The translations under genes were made by a program, and so were the position numbers. Shown one piece after another: positions 18,598-31,914 of a stretch of 64,000 nt of DNA (position 1 is the stretch's first letter; each line of letters opens with the position of its first letter). The notes beneath the pieces are model-generated. The model made no database searches, was not told where the DNA came from, and saw only the letters and a program-made list of their open reading frames with translations. The DNA comes from Magicicada septendecula (lineage: Eukaryota; Arthropoda; Insecta; Hemiptera; Cicadidae). The stretch covers positions 1 to 64,000 of the forward strand of contig JAWRYS010000725.1 of NCBI GenBank assembly GCA_034769895.1. The letters run 5' to 3'.

Positions 18598-20635
18598 ATA
18601 AACAGTGAATGAACATTTAATTATTTGAGTTAATGGTATACTAACTTGGCTGATTTATGTAATGAAGTATGGTAAACAATGAAATATGACGAAAATTTGT
18701 ATTGGTGTTAAACGTATTGTGTTAAGGTTATGTTGATACTCTGGTAATGCATCAGCTGATATGCTGTTAACATGTATATTGTATTTTGTGTGACTGATTT
18801 TTACAGCTATGAGGGAGTTAATAACAACAATAATGTTTTATTTTGATGAATAATTGCTATAAATAAATTTTGTTCTGAAATAAAATAATGCTAGGTAATC
18901 AAATGGAGTTAACCTTTTGTGAATAATATAATGAAGAAACTTAGTGTTTTGATTGTAATGTAGTTAAAATTTATGTGAGAGAATGTTATTAATGCAAAAT
19001 CATTTTGAATACAATGTAATCAAAGTAACGGAAATTGTTTGAACAAATGAGGTAATGAAATTAAATTTGAGTAGGAATTAAATTAATTTAAAATGTGAAT
19101 GTCAGTAATGAATTTAAATTTATTTTGATTTGAATTGTAACATAAATAGTAACCGATTAAAATGAAATGATTTAAATATTTATGCAAGTCAAAAAATTGA
19201 AGCTAAAGTGGTCATCTTTGTAAACCCCATTCGAATTCCAGAAGGAAATGTTTGTGTTGATGCTGAGGTAGTATTTGTAAAACAAATTGTGTATACAACT
19301 GATGATGTAACCTGGTACGAATAATAAACCTATGTTATATATTTAACTTTAGATTCCCCGTGTAAGTGCGGTCATGACCTCACCGGATCATGACCGTGAA
19401 AGTAGTTAACTATAGCAAATCATAAATTTTAATTGTTATAACCGGCTTATAGTTTGTTTTTGTTTTGTTAACCCGGTGGTTTGTTAAATTTAGTTGGGGG
19501 TTATTTTTAGGGGAATCTACCAATTTTTGAAACTATTGGTGAATATTTTCACCCATATAGGGGTGGTAGTCCATTAGGGGTGTATTCATCATTATCAGTA
19601 GGTATGTAATACTGAATTTTATTGTAACGCCGAAGCAAGGATGGGGTGGAATAAAAGAAAAAATGTCCACCCCTTCCGCATCAGTCCTTGTGGAAGCAAC
19701 TGGGCGCTACAGTACAGGGGAGGTCATAGTGAGTGTGGATGGGGTGTGACCAAGTTACAGGCCACAAGAGATGTGGTTTACGGCTAGGATGAGGCCGGCG
19801 ATGGCCAAGACGCCTAGTGCAGAACACAGCAAATTGTAACGGGTATCAGGGGTTAAGGGTAGGGGGGATGTAAAAAAAAAATTAGCATAAGACTGCGTTG
19901 TGAGTTGATAATAAAGTATTTTTGTGTGTATAACCTGTATTTTATAGTAAGATTGTTATGATTTATTTGCATTTTATGTAATCAATTTGTACTTTTGGCG
20001 GGGAACAGTGTTTTGTTAGGGGAGAAAATTACCAAGGTATATAACATGTATGGGATTTTTTATGTATTCGATGTAAGTAGATAGTAAGTTTATATTGCTA
20101 TGTAGACATTGTATTTTCTATAGTCAAGCTACCGGTTTATTTGAAATCAATGTAAAATGTTTAAATCTTGGTAATTAAATTAAGTTGAGGTAATTAGGTA
20201 CACTCAAAGGGGAATATTTGTTTCAATGTAGCCATAGGAATGTTTATTATGTTGTATCCTGTTTAAGAGTGATGACTAAAAGAATCCAGTACTTTGCAAA
20301 AAATCAAACCAGTACTTTGTTAATTACCAGTACAACCAAGAGGAAACGAATCAGTTGGGGATATGGAATAATGGCAGGCCGCCTAGTGATATTTTAATTG
20401 AATGTTTCAGAGTCAGGTGATACTGTGGTGACGTGCCTGTCTGATTTTATGGTGTTGGGATCTCGAGCCGAGAAGTCCAGTAAGGTCGGATAGGTGCAGC
20501 CACAGCCACCGGACTAGGAGGGTAAATACCCATGATTTTAGTAAAGAGTTAAGGGGGGTTGCAGCGCTATATCCTCGCTGATCCTCTTAGATTTTAGGCA
20601 ATGAGTTTTTATGCTTCGGCATAAAACCTCTTATT
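18598..20635 (+). other. 3' non-coding region of U4 (long form)
   Basis: As in U2, with a private GAAGTATGG change near 18668 just left of the place where short units are deleted. Confidence 0.6.
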
Positions 20636-20646
20636 GGGGGGGGTAC

Positions 20647-21736
20647 TGTAACGGGACATATCAGGGACGGGAATTAATTTTAATAATTGAACATAATTCA
20701 AAAAGCAGTCAGGGTTCACCTTTGGTGTATCTCGTTTTAACCAACTACACATACAATGTTATTGAAAGTTGTTTATGTCTAGACAGCCCGGCTAGACGTA
20801 TTACGTAACCACTTGCAACTCAGTCTCTCTGTGAATTACAGAAAGAATGAGTAATTGCCATAAGCCAGTTTGCATCAGGCGATCGTAGTAGTAGTCATCG
20901 TTGGACCAGCCAAGTAGACAGCAGAGCCGCGAGGGCGGGGCAGTAAAGAAGCGCGCGGTTCTAATCACTATTAATCTGTGCGAGCGAGTGAGTTACATCA
21001 GCCGACAAAATGTTATAAAAACGTAATCTAAAATAATACTGTTTGTACAGCTCACAGTGAAAAACTTATAAACGTTTGAAATAACAGTTCGGAGTGATCA
21101 GTGAAACAGCGAACAACACGTGGCGGTGGTGAAACTGTTTGGAACACCGTAGATTGGTTAAGTACCACTCATAAACTACCAAATAAATTTTATAAACATA
21201 TGAAATAAATACGGATAAAGAGCTCTAATAACGGGGGATAAATATAAAAATGTAAAAGAGTGATAGCGTGCGTGAGACAAAGTACTGGGTCATAACTCAT
21301 ATTAAGTAACTTGTTATAGCCATATAAGAATAGTAATCGTAAGAATTGTTTCATTATTATTTGGTATACTGAAATAACTTTATATGTTGTTTTCATTCAA
21401 CAAAACAAAAAACTTTTAATCGATGTATTAGTTGACAAGAGGAGAATTTCAGACGTTATTATATAGGTGTAGAACATATCGTAATTTCATTCAATAAAAG
21501 ATAAATAAGTTGTTTCAGTCAGCATAATATGTGTTAGCTTTATGATTTCGAAACACTACCCAGATAATCCCTCTGCAACTTTTTTTGTCTACACGACCCT
21601 GGACGGAGAACTAAGGTAAGAAAAAGAAATTTTGATAAACTTAGTAAGTTTTATTAACTCATAAAAAGACGCAAAGTCTCAGTGGCTCCGAACTACGGAC
21701 TCGATTTTAGTAACTGAAATAAATTCAATTGTTTCA
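20647..21736 (+). repeat. LTR of U5
   Basis: 1,090 bp, TG...CA. Polypurine tract 20636-20646, primer site core 21738-21749. C-to-A at 20932 breaks the GC-rich stem. Confidence 0.7.
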
Positions 21737-21888
21737 ATGGCGCCCGAACTTTGGGACGATTTGTATGATTTATTATAATCATACGAATTGGACCTAATGT
21801 AAGTTGCAGAAAGGGGTTATTTGGGAGTGGGAGCGGTTGTGTAGGTTAGAGAGCATAACCGTATATGTAAAAAACAATAATATACAAA

Positions 21889-22263
21889 ATGGAAAATAAG
21901 AATAAAATTAATCTGACTGACTCGACAGTTACGAGTGAGTCAGGAGGTTGCTTAACTCCAATTACAGTCCAAGAAAATGTTCTAACTGAATCAGCTGTTG
22001 CGAATGATTCGGGGTTGGAGACGACTCCAAGCCCAATAAATGAAAATAATGTAACACAATCTGTAGTAATTAGTGAGGCGGGAGCAAAATCTACTCCCGT
22101 AGCGACTAGAATAAACGAAAGAGAATTGGCAATAGATGATCTATTTAACTTTATAAAAAGTAGTTTCAAGGAACAGCAAAGTAATTTTGATGAAATGAAA
22201 AGTGATAATGATGTTAAGTTTAATGAACTAAGCAGTAGTGTCAAAGAAGTAAATATAATTTGA
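21889..22263 (+). CDS. Gag-like segment 1, U5 copy
   Basis: Intact; D84 as in U3. Confidence 0.55.
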   Translation: MENKNKINLTDSTVTSESGGCLTPITVQENVLTESAVANDSGLETTPSPINENNVTQSVVISEAGAKSTPVATRINERELAIDDLFNFIKSSFKEQQSNFDEMKSDNDVKFNELSSSVKEVNII

Positions 22264-22922
22264 ATAATAAAGTTGATGCATTAAGTAGTGACATAAATGC
22301 AAAATTGAATGAAGTGAGTAATAATGTAAATGAACAAAAAATTAAATGTGAAAGTAGTTTTAATGAATTAAATAAACGCTTTGATATAAATGATGTTAGA
22401 TTTGATGAACTAAAGAGCGATATTAATAATATGAAACTACAAAATGTTAACGTTGATAAGCGGTTAAATAATATTGATGAACGTTTTCAGACAATTATAA
22501 AAAGAATGAAAGATGATGTAGATGATATTAGAAAAAGAATGGAGAGTAGAGAAAGTAAAATAAACGTGTTAAGGGGTTTTAATATTGAAAATCGTAGTAA
22601 CGAGATATTAGAGAATAAAACAATCGGTTCTGATAATGAAGACAATGAGACTATATGTGGTAATGAGAATATAAACAAGGAAGCAACAGTTAACAAGGTA
22701 AGTGAAAATAATGGAAATACAAATAATAATGGTGTTAGTTTAAGCGTAAAACAAGTGACAGTGAATAAGGTGAGTAACAAGGTTAATTATGATGTTAAAC
22801 AAGTATTTGAAAAGGTTGTATCTAAGAATGATACGGTAAATAGTGATAATGAAAATAGAATGAGAGATGAAGTTAATTATGGAGTGTTAGTTAAGTGTTT
22901 ACGAGTTAGAAAGGGAGTATAG
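22260..22922 (+). CDS. Gag-like segment 2, U5 copy
   Basis: Intact; shares the silent C-to-T change with U3. Confidence 0.5.
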   Translation: MNNKVDALSSDINAKLNEVSNNVNEQKIKCESSFNELNKRFDINDVRFDELKSDINNMKLQNVNVDKRLNNIDERFQTIIKRMKDDVDDIRKRMESRESKINVLRGFNIENRSNEILENKTIGSDNEDNETICGNENINKEATVNKVSENNGNTNNNGVSLSVKQVTVNKVSNKVNYDVKQVFEKVVSKNDTVNSDNENRMRDEVNYGVLVKCLRVRKGV

Positions 22923-23610
22923 AGATAGGTTAAATGTAGAGAGTGAACAGAGGGCAAATTTTTCCCGTAATGTCAGTGAAGCAGAGACTTCATTAGTGTT
23001 TTTGGAGGACGAGAGTTCCTCGATAGTTTTTGTAGAAGACAAAAGGTCTTCAAAATGTCCTGTGGTTTTTAGTGTATCTGGTAAGGCCAGATGGTGTTTA
23101 GATAATTTTGCTGTATTGCCCTCTGTGTTGAGTGACAATGTGACATTGGGTTGGGAAAGGGATAATAACAAGAAAAATAGAGTGATAGAGATATTTAAGT
23201 TGACTAGAGGTTATAAAGGGTTGGCTGAGAAGTTCAATAATGAGAGAATTATTATAAATAATAGAGACTTACCTTGTGTAGTAGCAAACGATGATTATGT
23301 TGAGGCTGATAATAACAAACACTTACCTGTTGTGAGAATCAGCGTACTAGTAATAGCTGATGAATATAGTAAGGAATGCATAAACTATTTAACTGAGACA
23401 GAAACTACTGATGGAGACTTAACCATACCCGATGTAGACATGGCTTATGATAAAATAACAATGGGGGAGAACCCTGGGAATTATTATTATGGTATAATGG
23501 AAAAAACAAATTTTTATGGTTATTCAATTAACAATAGGAATATAATGAATTTAAATAAAAATGAATTGTGTATATTCGACATAAGACTAATTTTCGATGA
23601 TGGTGGTTAG
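22891..23610 (+). CDS. Gag-like segment 3, U5 copy
   Basis: Intact; subtype A residues. Confidence 0.5.
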   Translation, partial: LSVYELEREYRDRLNVESEQRANFSRNVSEAETSLVFLEDESSSIVFVEDKRSSKCPVVFSVSGKARWCLDNFAVLPSVLSDNVTLGWERDNNKKNRVIEIFKLTRGYKGLAEKFNNERIIINNRDLPCVVANDDYVEADNNKHLPVVRISVLVIADEYSKECINYLTETETTDGDLTIPDVDMAYDKITMGENPGNYYYGIMEKTNFYGYSINNRNIMNLNKNELCIFDIRLIFDDGG

Positions 23611-25648
23611 ATAAACAGTGAATGAACATTTAATTATTTGAGTTAATGGTATACTAACTTGGCTGATTTATGTAATGAAGTGTGGTAAACAATGAAATAT
23701 GACGAAAATTTGTATTGGTGTTAAACGTATTGTGTTAAGGTTATGTTGATACTCTGGTAATGCATCAGCTGATATGCTGTTAACATGTATATTGTATTTT
23801 GTGTGACTGATTTTTACAGCTATGAGGGAGTTAATAACAACAATAATGTTTTATTTTGATGAATAATTGCTATAAATAAATTTTGTTCTGAAATAAAATA
23901 ATGCTAGGTAATCAAATGGAGTTAACCTTTTGTGAATAATATAATGAAGAAACTTAGTGTTTTGATTGTAATGTAGTTAAAATTTATGTGAGAGAATGTT
24001 ATTAATGCAAAATCATTTTGAATACAATGTAATCAAAGTAACGGAAATTGTTTGAACAAATGAGGTAATGAAATTAAATTTGAGTAGGAATTAAATTAAT
24101 TTAAAATGTGAATGTCAGTAATGAATTTAAATTTATTTTGATTTGAATTGTAACATAAATAGTAACCGATTAAAATGAAATGATTTAAATATTTATGCAA
24201 GTCAAAAAATTGAAGCTAAAGTGGTCATCTTTGTAAACCCCATTCGAATTACAGAAGGAAATGTTTGTGTTGATGCTGAGGTAGTATTTGTAAAACAAAT
24301 TGTGTATACAACTGATGATGTAACCTGGTACGAATAATAAACCTATGTTATATATTTAACTTTAGATTCCCCGTGTAAGTGCGGTCATGACCTCACCGGA
24401 TCATGACCGTGAAAGTAGTTAACTATAGCAAATCATAAATTTTAATTGTTATAACCGGCTTATAGTTTGTTTTTGTTTTGTTAACCCGGTGGTTTGTTAA
24501 ATTTAGTTGGGGGTTATTTTTAGGGGAATCTACCAATTTTTGAAACTATTGGTGAATATTTTCACCCATATAGGGGTGGTAGTCCATTAGGGGTGTATTC
24601 ATCATTATCAGTAGGTATGTAATACTGAATTTTATTGTAACGCCGAAGCAAGGATGGGGTGGAATAAAAGAAAAAATGTCCACCCCTTCCGCATCAGTCC
24701 TTGTGGAAGCAACTGGGCGCTACAGTACAGGGGAGGTCATAGTGAGTGTGGATGGGGTGTGACCAAGTTACAGGCCACAAGAGATGTGGTTTACGGCTAG
24801 GATGAGGCCGGCGATGGCCAAGACGCCTAGTGCAGAACACAGCAAATTGTAACGGGTATCAGGGGTTAAGGGTAGGGGGGATGTAAAAAAAAAATTAGCA
24901 TAAGACTGCGTTGTGAGTTGATAATAAAGTATTTTTGTGTGTATAACCTGTATTTTATAGTAAGATTGTTATGATTTATTTGCATTTTATGTAATCAATT
25001 TGTACTTTTGGCGGGGAACAGTGTTTTGTTAGGGGAGAAAATTACCAAGGTATATAACATGTATGGGATTTTTTATGTATTCGATGTAAGTAGATAGTAA
25101 GTTTATATTGCTATGTAGACATTGTATTTTCTATAGTCAAGCTACCGGTTTATTTGAAATCAATGTAAAATGTTTAAATCTTGGTAATTAAATTAAGTTG
25201 AGGTAATTAGGTACACTCAAAGGGGAATATTTGTTTCAATGTAGCCATAGGAATGTTTATTATGTTGTATCCTGTTTAAGAGTGATGACTAAAAGAATCC
25301 AGTACTTTGCAAAAAATCAAACCAGTACTTTGTTAATTACCAGTACAACCAAGAGGAAACGAATCAGTTGGGGATATGGAATAATGGCAGGCCGCCTAGT
25401 GATATTTTAATTGAATGTTTCAGAGTCAGGTGATACTGTGGTGACGTGCCTGTCTGATTTTATGGTGTTGGGATCTCGAGCCGAGAAGTCCAGTAAGGTC
25501 GGATAGGTGCAGCCACAGCCACCGGACTAGGAGGGTAAATACCCATGATTTTAGTAAAGAGTTAAGGGGGGTTGCAGCGCTATATCCTCGCTGATCCTCT
25601 TAGATTTTAGGCAATGAGTTTTTATGCTTCGGCATAAAACCTCTTATT
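23611..25648 (+). other. 3' non-coding region of U5 (long form)
   Basis: Same elements as U3; no distinguishing feature noticed. Confidence 0.6.
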
Positions 25649-25659
25649 GGGGGGGGTAC

Positions 25660-26749
25660 TGTAACGGGACATATCAGGGACGGGAATTAATTTTAATAAT
25701 TGAACATAATTCAAAAAGCAGTCAGGGTTCACCTTTGGTGTATCTCGTTTTAACTAACTACACATACAATGTTATTGAAAGTTGTTTATGTCTAGACAGC
25801 CCGGCTAGACGTATTACGTAACCACTTGCAACTCAGTCTCTCTGTGAATTACAGAAAGAATGAGTAATTGCCATAAGCCAGTTTGCATCAGGCGATCGTA
25901 ATAGTAGTCATCGTTGGACCAGCCAAGTAGACAGCAGAGCCGCGCGGGCGGGGCAGTAAAGAAGCGCGCGGTTCTAATCACTATTAATCTGTGCGAGCGA
26001 GTGAGTTACATCAGCCGACAAAATGTTATAAAAACGTAATCTAAAATAATACTGTTTGTACAGCTCACAGTGAAAAACTTATAAACGTTTGAAATAACAG
26101 TTCGGAGTGATCAGTGAAACAGCGAACAACACGTGGCGGTGGTGAAACTGTTTGGAACACCGTAGATTGGTTAAGTACCACTCATAAACTACCAAATAAA
26201 TTTTATAAACATATGAAATAAATACGGATAAAGAGCTCTAATAACGGGGGATAAATATAAGAATGTAAAAGAGTGATAGCGTGCGTGACACAAAGTACTG
26301 GGTCATAACTCATATTAAGTAACTTGTTATAGCCATATTAGAATAGTAATCGTAAGAATTGTTTCATTATTATTTGGTATACTGAAATAACTTTATATGT
26401 TGTTTTCATTCAACAAAACAAAAAACTTTTAATCGATGTATTAGTTGACAAGAGGAGAATTTCAGACGTTATTATATAGGTGTAGAACATATCGTAATTT
26501 CATTCAATAAAAGATAAATAAGTTGTTTCAGTCAGCATAATATGTGTTAGCTTTATGATTTCGAAACACTACCCAGATAATCCCTCTGCAACTTTTTTTG
26601 TCTACACGACCCTGGACGGAGAACTAAGGTAAGAAAAAGAAATTTTGATAAACTTAGTAAGTTTTATTAACTCATAAAAAGACGCAAAGTCTCAGTGGCT
26701 CCGAACTACGGACTCGATTTTAGTAACTGAAATAAATTCAATTGTTTCA
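25660..26749 (+). repeat. LTR of U6
   Basis: 1,090 bp, TG...CA. Polypurine tract 25649-25659, primer site core 26751-26762. ATAAGAATG variant shared with U7. Confidence 0.7.
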
Positions 26750-26901
26750 ATGGCGCCCGAACTTTGGGACGATTTGTATGATTTATTATAATCATACGAA
26801 TTGGACCTAATGTAAGTTGCAGAAAGGGGTTATTTGGGAGTGGGAGCGGTTGTGTAGGTTAGAGAGCATAACCGTATATGTAAAAAACAATAATATACAA
26901 A

Positions 26902-27276
26902 ATGGAAAATAAGAATAAAATTAATCTGACTGACTCGACAGTTACGAGTGAGTCAGGAGGTTGCTTAACTCCAATTACAGTCCAAGAAAATGTTCTAACT
27001 GAATCAGCTGTTGCGAATGATTCGGGGTTGGAGACGACTCCAAGCCCAATAAATGAAAATAATGTAACACAATCTGTAGTAATTAGTGAGGCGGGAGCAA
27101 AATCTACTCCCGTAGCGACTAGAATAAACGAAAGAGAATTGGCAATAGATTATCTATTTAACTTTATAAAAAGTAGTTTCAAGGAACAGCAAAGTAATTT
27201 TGATGAAATGAAAAGTGATAATGATGTTAAGTTTAATGAACTAAGCAGTAGTGTCAAAGAAGTAAATATAATTTGA
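26902..27276 (+). CDS. Gag-like segment 1, U6 copy
   Basis: Intact; AIDYLF form. Confidence 0.55.
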   Translation: MENKNKINLTDSTVTSESGGCLTPITVQENVLTESAVANDSGLETTPSPINENNVTQSVVISEAGAKSTPVATRINERELAIDYLFNFIKSSFKEQQSNFDEMKSDNDVKFNELSSSVKEVNII

Positions 27277-27935
27277 ATAATAAAGTTGATGCATTAAGTA
27301 GTGACATAAATGCAAAATTGAATGAAGTGAGTAATAATGTAAATGAACAAAAAATTAAATGTGAAAGTAGTTTTAACGAATTAAATAAACGCTTTGATAT
27401 AAATGATGTTAGATTTGATGAACTAAAGAGCGATATTAATAATATGAAACTACAAAATGTTAACGTTGATAAGCGGTTAAATAATATTGATGAACGTTTT
27501 CAGACAATTATAAAAAGAATGAAAGATGATGTAGATGATATTAGAAAAAGAATGGAGAGTAGAGAAAGTAAAATAAACGTGTTAAGGGGTTTTAATATTG
27601 AAAATCGTAGTAACGAGATATTAGAGAATAAAACAATCGGTTCTGATAATGAAGACAATGAGACTATATGTGGTAATGAGAATATAAACAAGGAAGCAAC
27701 AGTTAACAAGGTAAGTGAAAATAATGGAAATACAAATAATAATGGTGTTAGTTTAAGCGTAAAACAAGTGACAGTGAATAAGGTGAGTAACAAGGTTAAT
27801 TATGATGTTAAACAAGTATTTGAAAAGGTTGTATCTAAGAATGATACGGTAAATAATGATAATGAAAATAGAATGAGAGATGAAGTTAATTATGGAGTGT
27901 TAGTTAAGTGTTTACGAGTTAGAAAGGGAGTATAG
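27273..27935 (+). CDS. Gag-like segment 2, U6 copy
   Basis: Intact; NNDNEN in place of NSDNEN, a subtype C residue. Confidence 0.5.
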   Translation: MNNKVDALSSDINAKLNEVSNNVNEQKIKCESSFNELNKRFDINDVRFDELKSDINNMKLQNVNVDKRLNNIDERFQTIIKRMKDDVDDIRKRMESRESKINVLRGFNIENRSNEILENKTIGSDNEDNETICGNENINKEATVNKVSENNGNTNNNGVSLSVKQVTVNKVSNKVNYDVKQVFEKVVSKNDTVNNDNENRMRDEVNYGVLVKCLRVRKGV

Positions 27936-28623
27936 AGATAGGTTAAATGTAGAGAGTGAACAGAGGGCAAATTTTTCCCGTAATGTCAGTGAAGCAGAAA
28001 CTTCATTAGTGTTTTTGGAGGACGAGAGTTCCTCGATAGTTTTTGTAGAAGACAAAAGGTCTTCAAAATGTCCTGTGGTTTTTAGTGTATCTGGTAAGGC
28101 CAGATGGTGTTTAGATAATTTTGCTGTATTGCCCTCTGTGTTGAGTGACAATGTGACATTGGGTTGGGAAAGGGATAATAACAAGAAAAATAGAGTGATA
28201 GAGATATTTAAGTTGACTAGAGGTTATAAAGGGTTGGCTGAGAAGTTAAATAATGAGAGAATTATTATAAATAATAGAGACTTACCTTGTGTAGTAGCAA
28301 ACGATGATTATGTTGAGGCTGATAATAACAAACACTTACCTGTTGTGAGAATCAGCGTACTAGTAATAGCTGATGAATATAGTAAGGAATGCATAAACTA
28401 TTTAACTGAGACAGAAACTACTGATGGAGACTTAACCATACCCGATGTAGACATGGCTTATGATAAAATAACAATGGGGGAGAACCCTGGGAATTATTAT
28501 TATGGTATAATGGAAAAAACAAATTTTTATGGTTATTCAATTAACAATAGGAATATAATGAATTTAAATAAAAATGAATTGTGTATATTCGACATAAGAC
28601 TAATTTTCGATGATGGTGGTTAG
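27904..28623 (+). CDS. Gag-like segment 3, U6 copy
   Basis: Intact; combines SSSIVFVEDK (as in A) with KLNNER (as in B), which suggests a recombinant ancestry. Confidence 0.5.
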   Translation, partial: LSVYELEREYRDRLNVESEQRANFSRNVSEAETSLVFLEDESSSIVFVEDKRSSKCPVVFSVSGKARWCLDNFAVLPSVLSDNVTLGWERDNNKKNRVIEIFKLTRGYKGLAEKLNNERIIINNRDLPCVVANDDYVEADNNKHLPVVRISVLVIADEYSKECINYLTETETTDGDLTIPDVDMAYDKITMGENPGNYYYGIMEKTNFYGYSINNRNIMNLNKNELCIFDIRLIFDDGG

Positions 28624-30661
28624 ATAAACAGTGAATGAACATTTAATTATTTGAGTTAATGGTATACTAACTTGGCTGATTTATGTAATGAAGTGTGGTA
28701 AACAATGAAATATGACGAAAATTTGTATTGGTGTTAAACGTATTGTGTTAAGGTTATGTTGATACTCTGGTAATGCATCAGCTGATATGCTGTTAACATG
28801 TATATTGTATTTTGTGTGACTGATTTTTACAGCTATGAGGGAGTTAATAACAACAATAATGTTTTATTTTGATGAATAATTGCTATAAATAAATTTTGTT
28901 CTGAAATAAAATAATGCTAGGTAATCAAATGGAGTTAACCTTTTGTGAATAATATAATGAAGAAACTTAGTGTTTTGATTGTAATGTAGTTAAAATTTAT
29001 GTGAGAGAATGTTATTAATGCAAAATCATTTTGAATACAATGTAATCAAAGTAACGGAAATTGTTTGAACAAATGAGGTAATGAAATTAAATTTGAGTAG
29101 GAATTAAATTAATTTAAAATGTGAATGTCAGTAATGAATTTAAATTTATTTTGATTTGAATTGTAACATAAATAGTAACCGATTAAAATGAAATGATTTA
29201 AATATTTATGCAAGTCAAAAAATTGAAGCTAAAGTGGTCATCTTTGTAAACCCCATTCGAATTACAGAAGGAAATGTTTGTGTTGATGCTGAGGTAGTAT
29301 TTGTAAAACAAATTGTGTATACAACTGATGATGTAACCTGGTACGAATAATAAACCTATGTTATATATTTAACTTTAGATTCCCCGTGTAAGTGCGGTCA
29401 TGACCTCACCGGATCATGACCGTGAAAGTAGTTAACTATAGCAAATCATAAATTTTAATTGTTATAACCGGCTTATAGTTTGTTTTTGTTTTGTTAACCC
29501 GGTGGTTTGTTAAATTTAGTTGGGGGTTATTTTTAGGGGAATCTACCAATTTTTGAAACTATTGGTGAATATTTTCACCCATATAGGGGTGGTAGTCCAT
29601 TAGGGGTGTATTCATCATTATCAGTAGGTATGTAATACTGAATTTTATTGTAACGCCGAAGCAAGGATGGGGTGGAATAAAAGAAAAAATGTCCACCCCT
29701 TCCGCATCAGTCCTTGTGGAAGCAACTGGGCGCTACAGTACAGGGGAGGTCATAGTGAGTGTGGATGGGGTGTGACCAAGTTACAGGCCACAAGAGATGT
29801 GGTTTACGGCTAGGATGAGGCCGGCGATGGCCAAGACGCCTAGTGCAGAACACAGCAAATTGTAACGGGTATCAGGGGTTAAGGGTAGGGGGGATGTAAA
29901 AAAAAAATTAGCATAAGACTGCGTTGTGAGTTGATAATAAAGTATTTTTGTGTGTATAACCTGTATTTTATAGTAAGATTGTTATGATTTATTTGCATTT
30001 TATGTAATCAATTTGTACTTTTGGCGGGGAACAGTGTTTTGTTAGGGGAGAAAATTACCAAGGTATATAACATGTATGGGATTTTTTATGTATTCGATGT
30101 AAGTAGATAGTAAGTTTATATTGCTATGTAGACATTGTATTTTCTATAGTCAAGCTACCGGTTTATTTGAAATCAATGTAAAATGTTTAAATCTTGGTAA
30201 TTAAATTAAGTTGAGGTAATTAGGTACACTCAAAGGGGAATATTTGTTTCAATGTAGCCATAGGAATGTTTATTATGTTGTATCCTGTTTAAGAGTGATG
30301 ACTAAAAGAATCCAGTACTTTGCAAAAAATCAAACCAGTACTTTGTTAATTACCAGTACAACCAAGAGGAAACGAATCAGTTGGGGATATGGAATAATGG
30401 CAGGCCGCCTAGTGATATTTTAATTGAATGTTTCAGAGTCAGGTGATACTGTGGTGACGTGCCTGTCTGATTTTATGGTGTTGGGATCTCGAGCCGAGAA
30501 GTCCAGTAAGGTCGGATAGGTGCAGCCACAGCCACCGGACTAGGAGGGTAAATACCCATGATTTTAGTAAAGAGTTAAGGGGGGTTGCAGCGCTATATCC
30601 TCGCTGATCCTCTTAGATTTTAGGCAATGAGTTTTTATGCTTCGGCATAAAACCTCTTATT
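28624..30661 (+). other. 3' non-coding region of U6 (long form)
   Basis: Same elements as U3, with GAATTACAG. Confidence 0.6.
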
Positions 30662-30672
30662 GGGGGGGGTAC

Positions 30673-31762
30673 TGTAACGGGACATATCAGGGACGGGAAT
30701 TAATTTTAATAATTGAACATAATTCAAAAAGCAGTCAGGGTTCACCTTTGGTGTATCTCGTTTTAACTAACTACACATACAATGTTATTGAAAGTTGTTT
30801 ATGTCTAGACAGCCCGGCTAGACGTATTACGTAACCACTTGCAACTCAGTCTCTCTGTGAATTACAGAAAGAATGAGTAATTGCCATAAGCCAGTTTGCA
30901 TCAGGCGATCGTAATAGTAGTCATCGTTGGACCAGCCAAGTAGACAGCAGAGCCGCGCGGGCGGGGCAGTAAAGAAGCGCGCGGTTCTAATCACTATTAA
31001 TCTGTGCGAGCGAGTGAGTTACATCAGCCGACAAAATGTTATAAAAACGTAATCTAAAATAATACTGTTTGTACAGCTCACAGTGAAAAACTTATAAACG
31101 TTTGAAATAACAGTTCGGAGTGATCAGTGAAACAGCGAACAACACGTGGCGGTGGTGAAACTGTTTGGAACACCGTAGATTGGTTAAGTACCACTCATAA
31201 ACTACCAAATAAATTTTATAAACATATGAAATAAATACGGATAAAGAGCTCTAATAACGGGGGATAAATATAAGAATGTAAAAGAGTGATAGCGTGCGTG
31301 ACACAAAGTACTGGGTCATAACTCATATTAAGTAACTTGTTATAGCCATATTAGAATAGTAATCGTAAGAATTGTTTCATTATTATTTGGTATACTGAAA
31401 TAACTTTATATGTTGTTTTCATTCAACAAAACAAAAAACTTTTAATCGATGTATTAGTTGACAAGAGGAGAATTTCAGACGTTATTATATAGGTGTAGAA
31501 CATATCGTAATTTCATTCAATAAAAGATAAATAAGTTGTTTCAGTCAGCATAATATGTGTTAGCTTTATGATTTCGAAACACTACCCAGATAATCCCTCT
31601 GCAACTTTTTTTGTCTACACGACCCTGGACGGAGAACTAAGGTAAGAAAAAGAAATTTTGATAAACTTAGTAAGTTTTATTAACTCATAAAAAGACGCAA
31701 AGTCTCAGTGGCTCCGAACTACGGACTCGATTTTAGTAACTGAAATAAATTCAATTGTTTCA
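30673..31762 (+). repeat. LTR of U7
   Basis: 1,090 bp, TG...CA. Polypurine tract 30662-30672, primer site core 31764-31775. Confidence 0.7.
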
Positions 31763-31914
31763 ATGGCGCCCGAACTTTGGGACGATTTGTATGATTTATT
31801 ATAATCATACGAATTGGACCTAATGTAAGTTGCAGAAAGGGGTTATTTGGGAGTGGGAGCGGTTGTGTAGGTTAGAGAGCATAACCGTATATGTAAAAAA
31901 CAATAATATACAAA

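Larger units (their letters stand above)
15634..20646 (+). repeat. U4: long unit, subtype B
   Basis: 5,013 bp. Shares the subtype B marker set with U2, including GAATTC at 19233-19238. Confidence 0.9.
20647..25659 (+). repeat. U5: long unit, subtype A
   Basis: 5,013 bp. The last A unit of the A-B alternation; its LTR has CAGCCGAC as in B, a sign of local exchange between subtypes. Confidence 0.9.
25660..30672 (+). repeat. U6: long unit, subtype C
   Basis: 5,013 bp. First of three C units. They share TTTTAACTAAC and CCATATTAG in the LTR and NNDNEN in segment 2, ending the A-B alternation. Confidence 0.88.
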
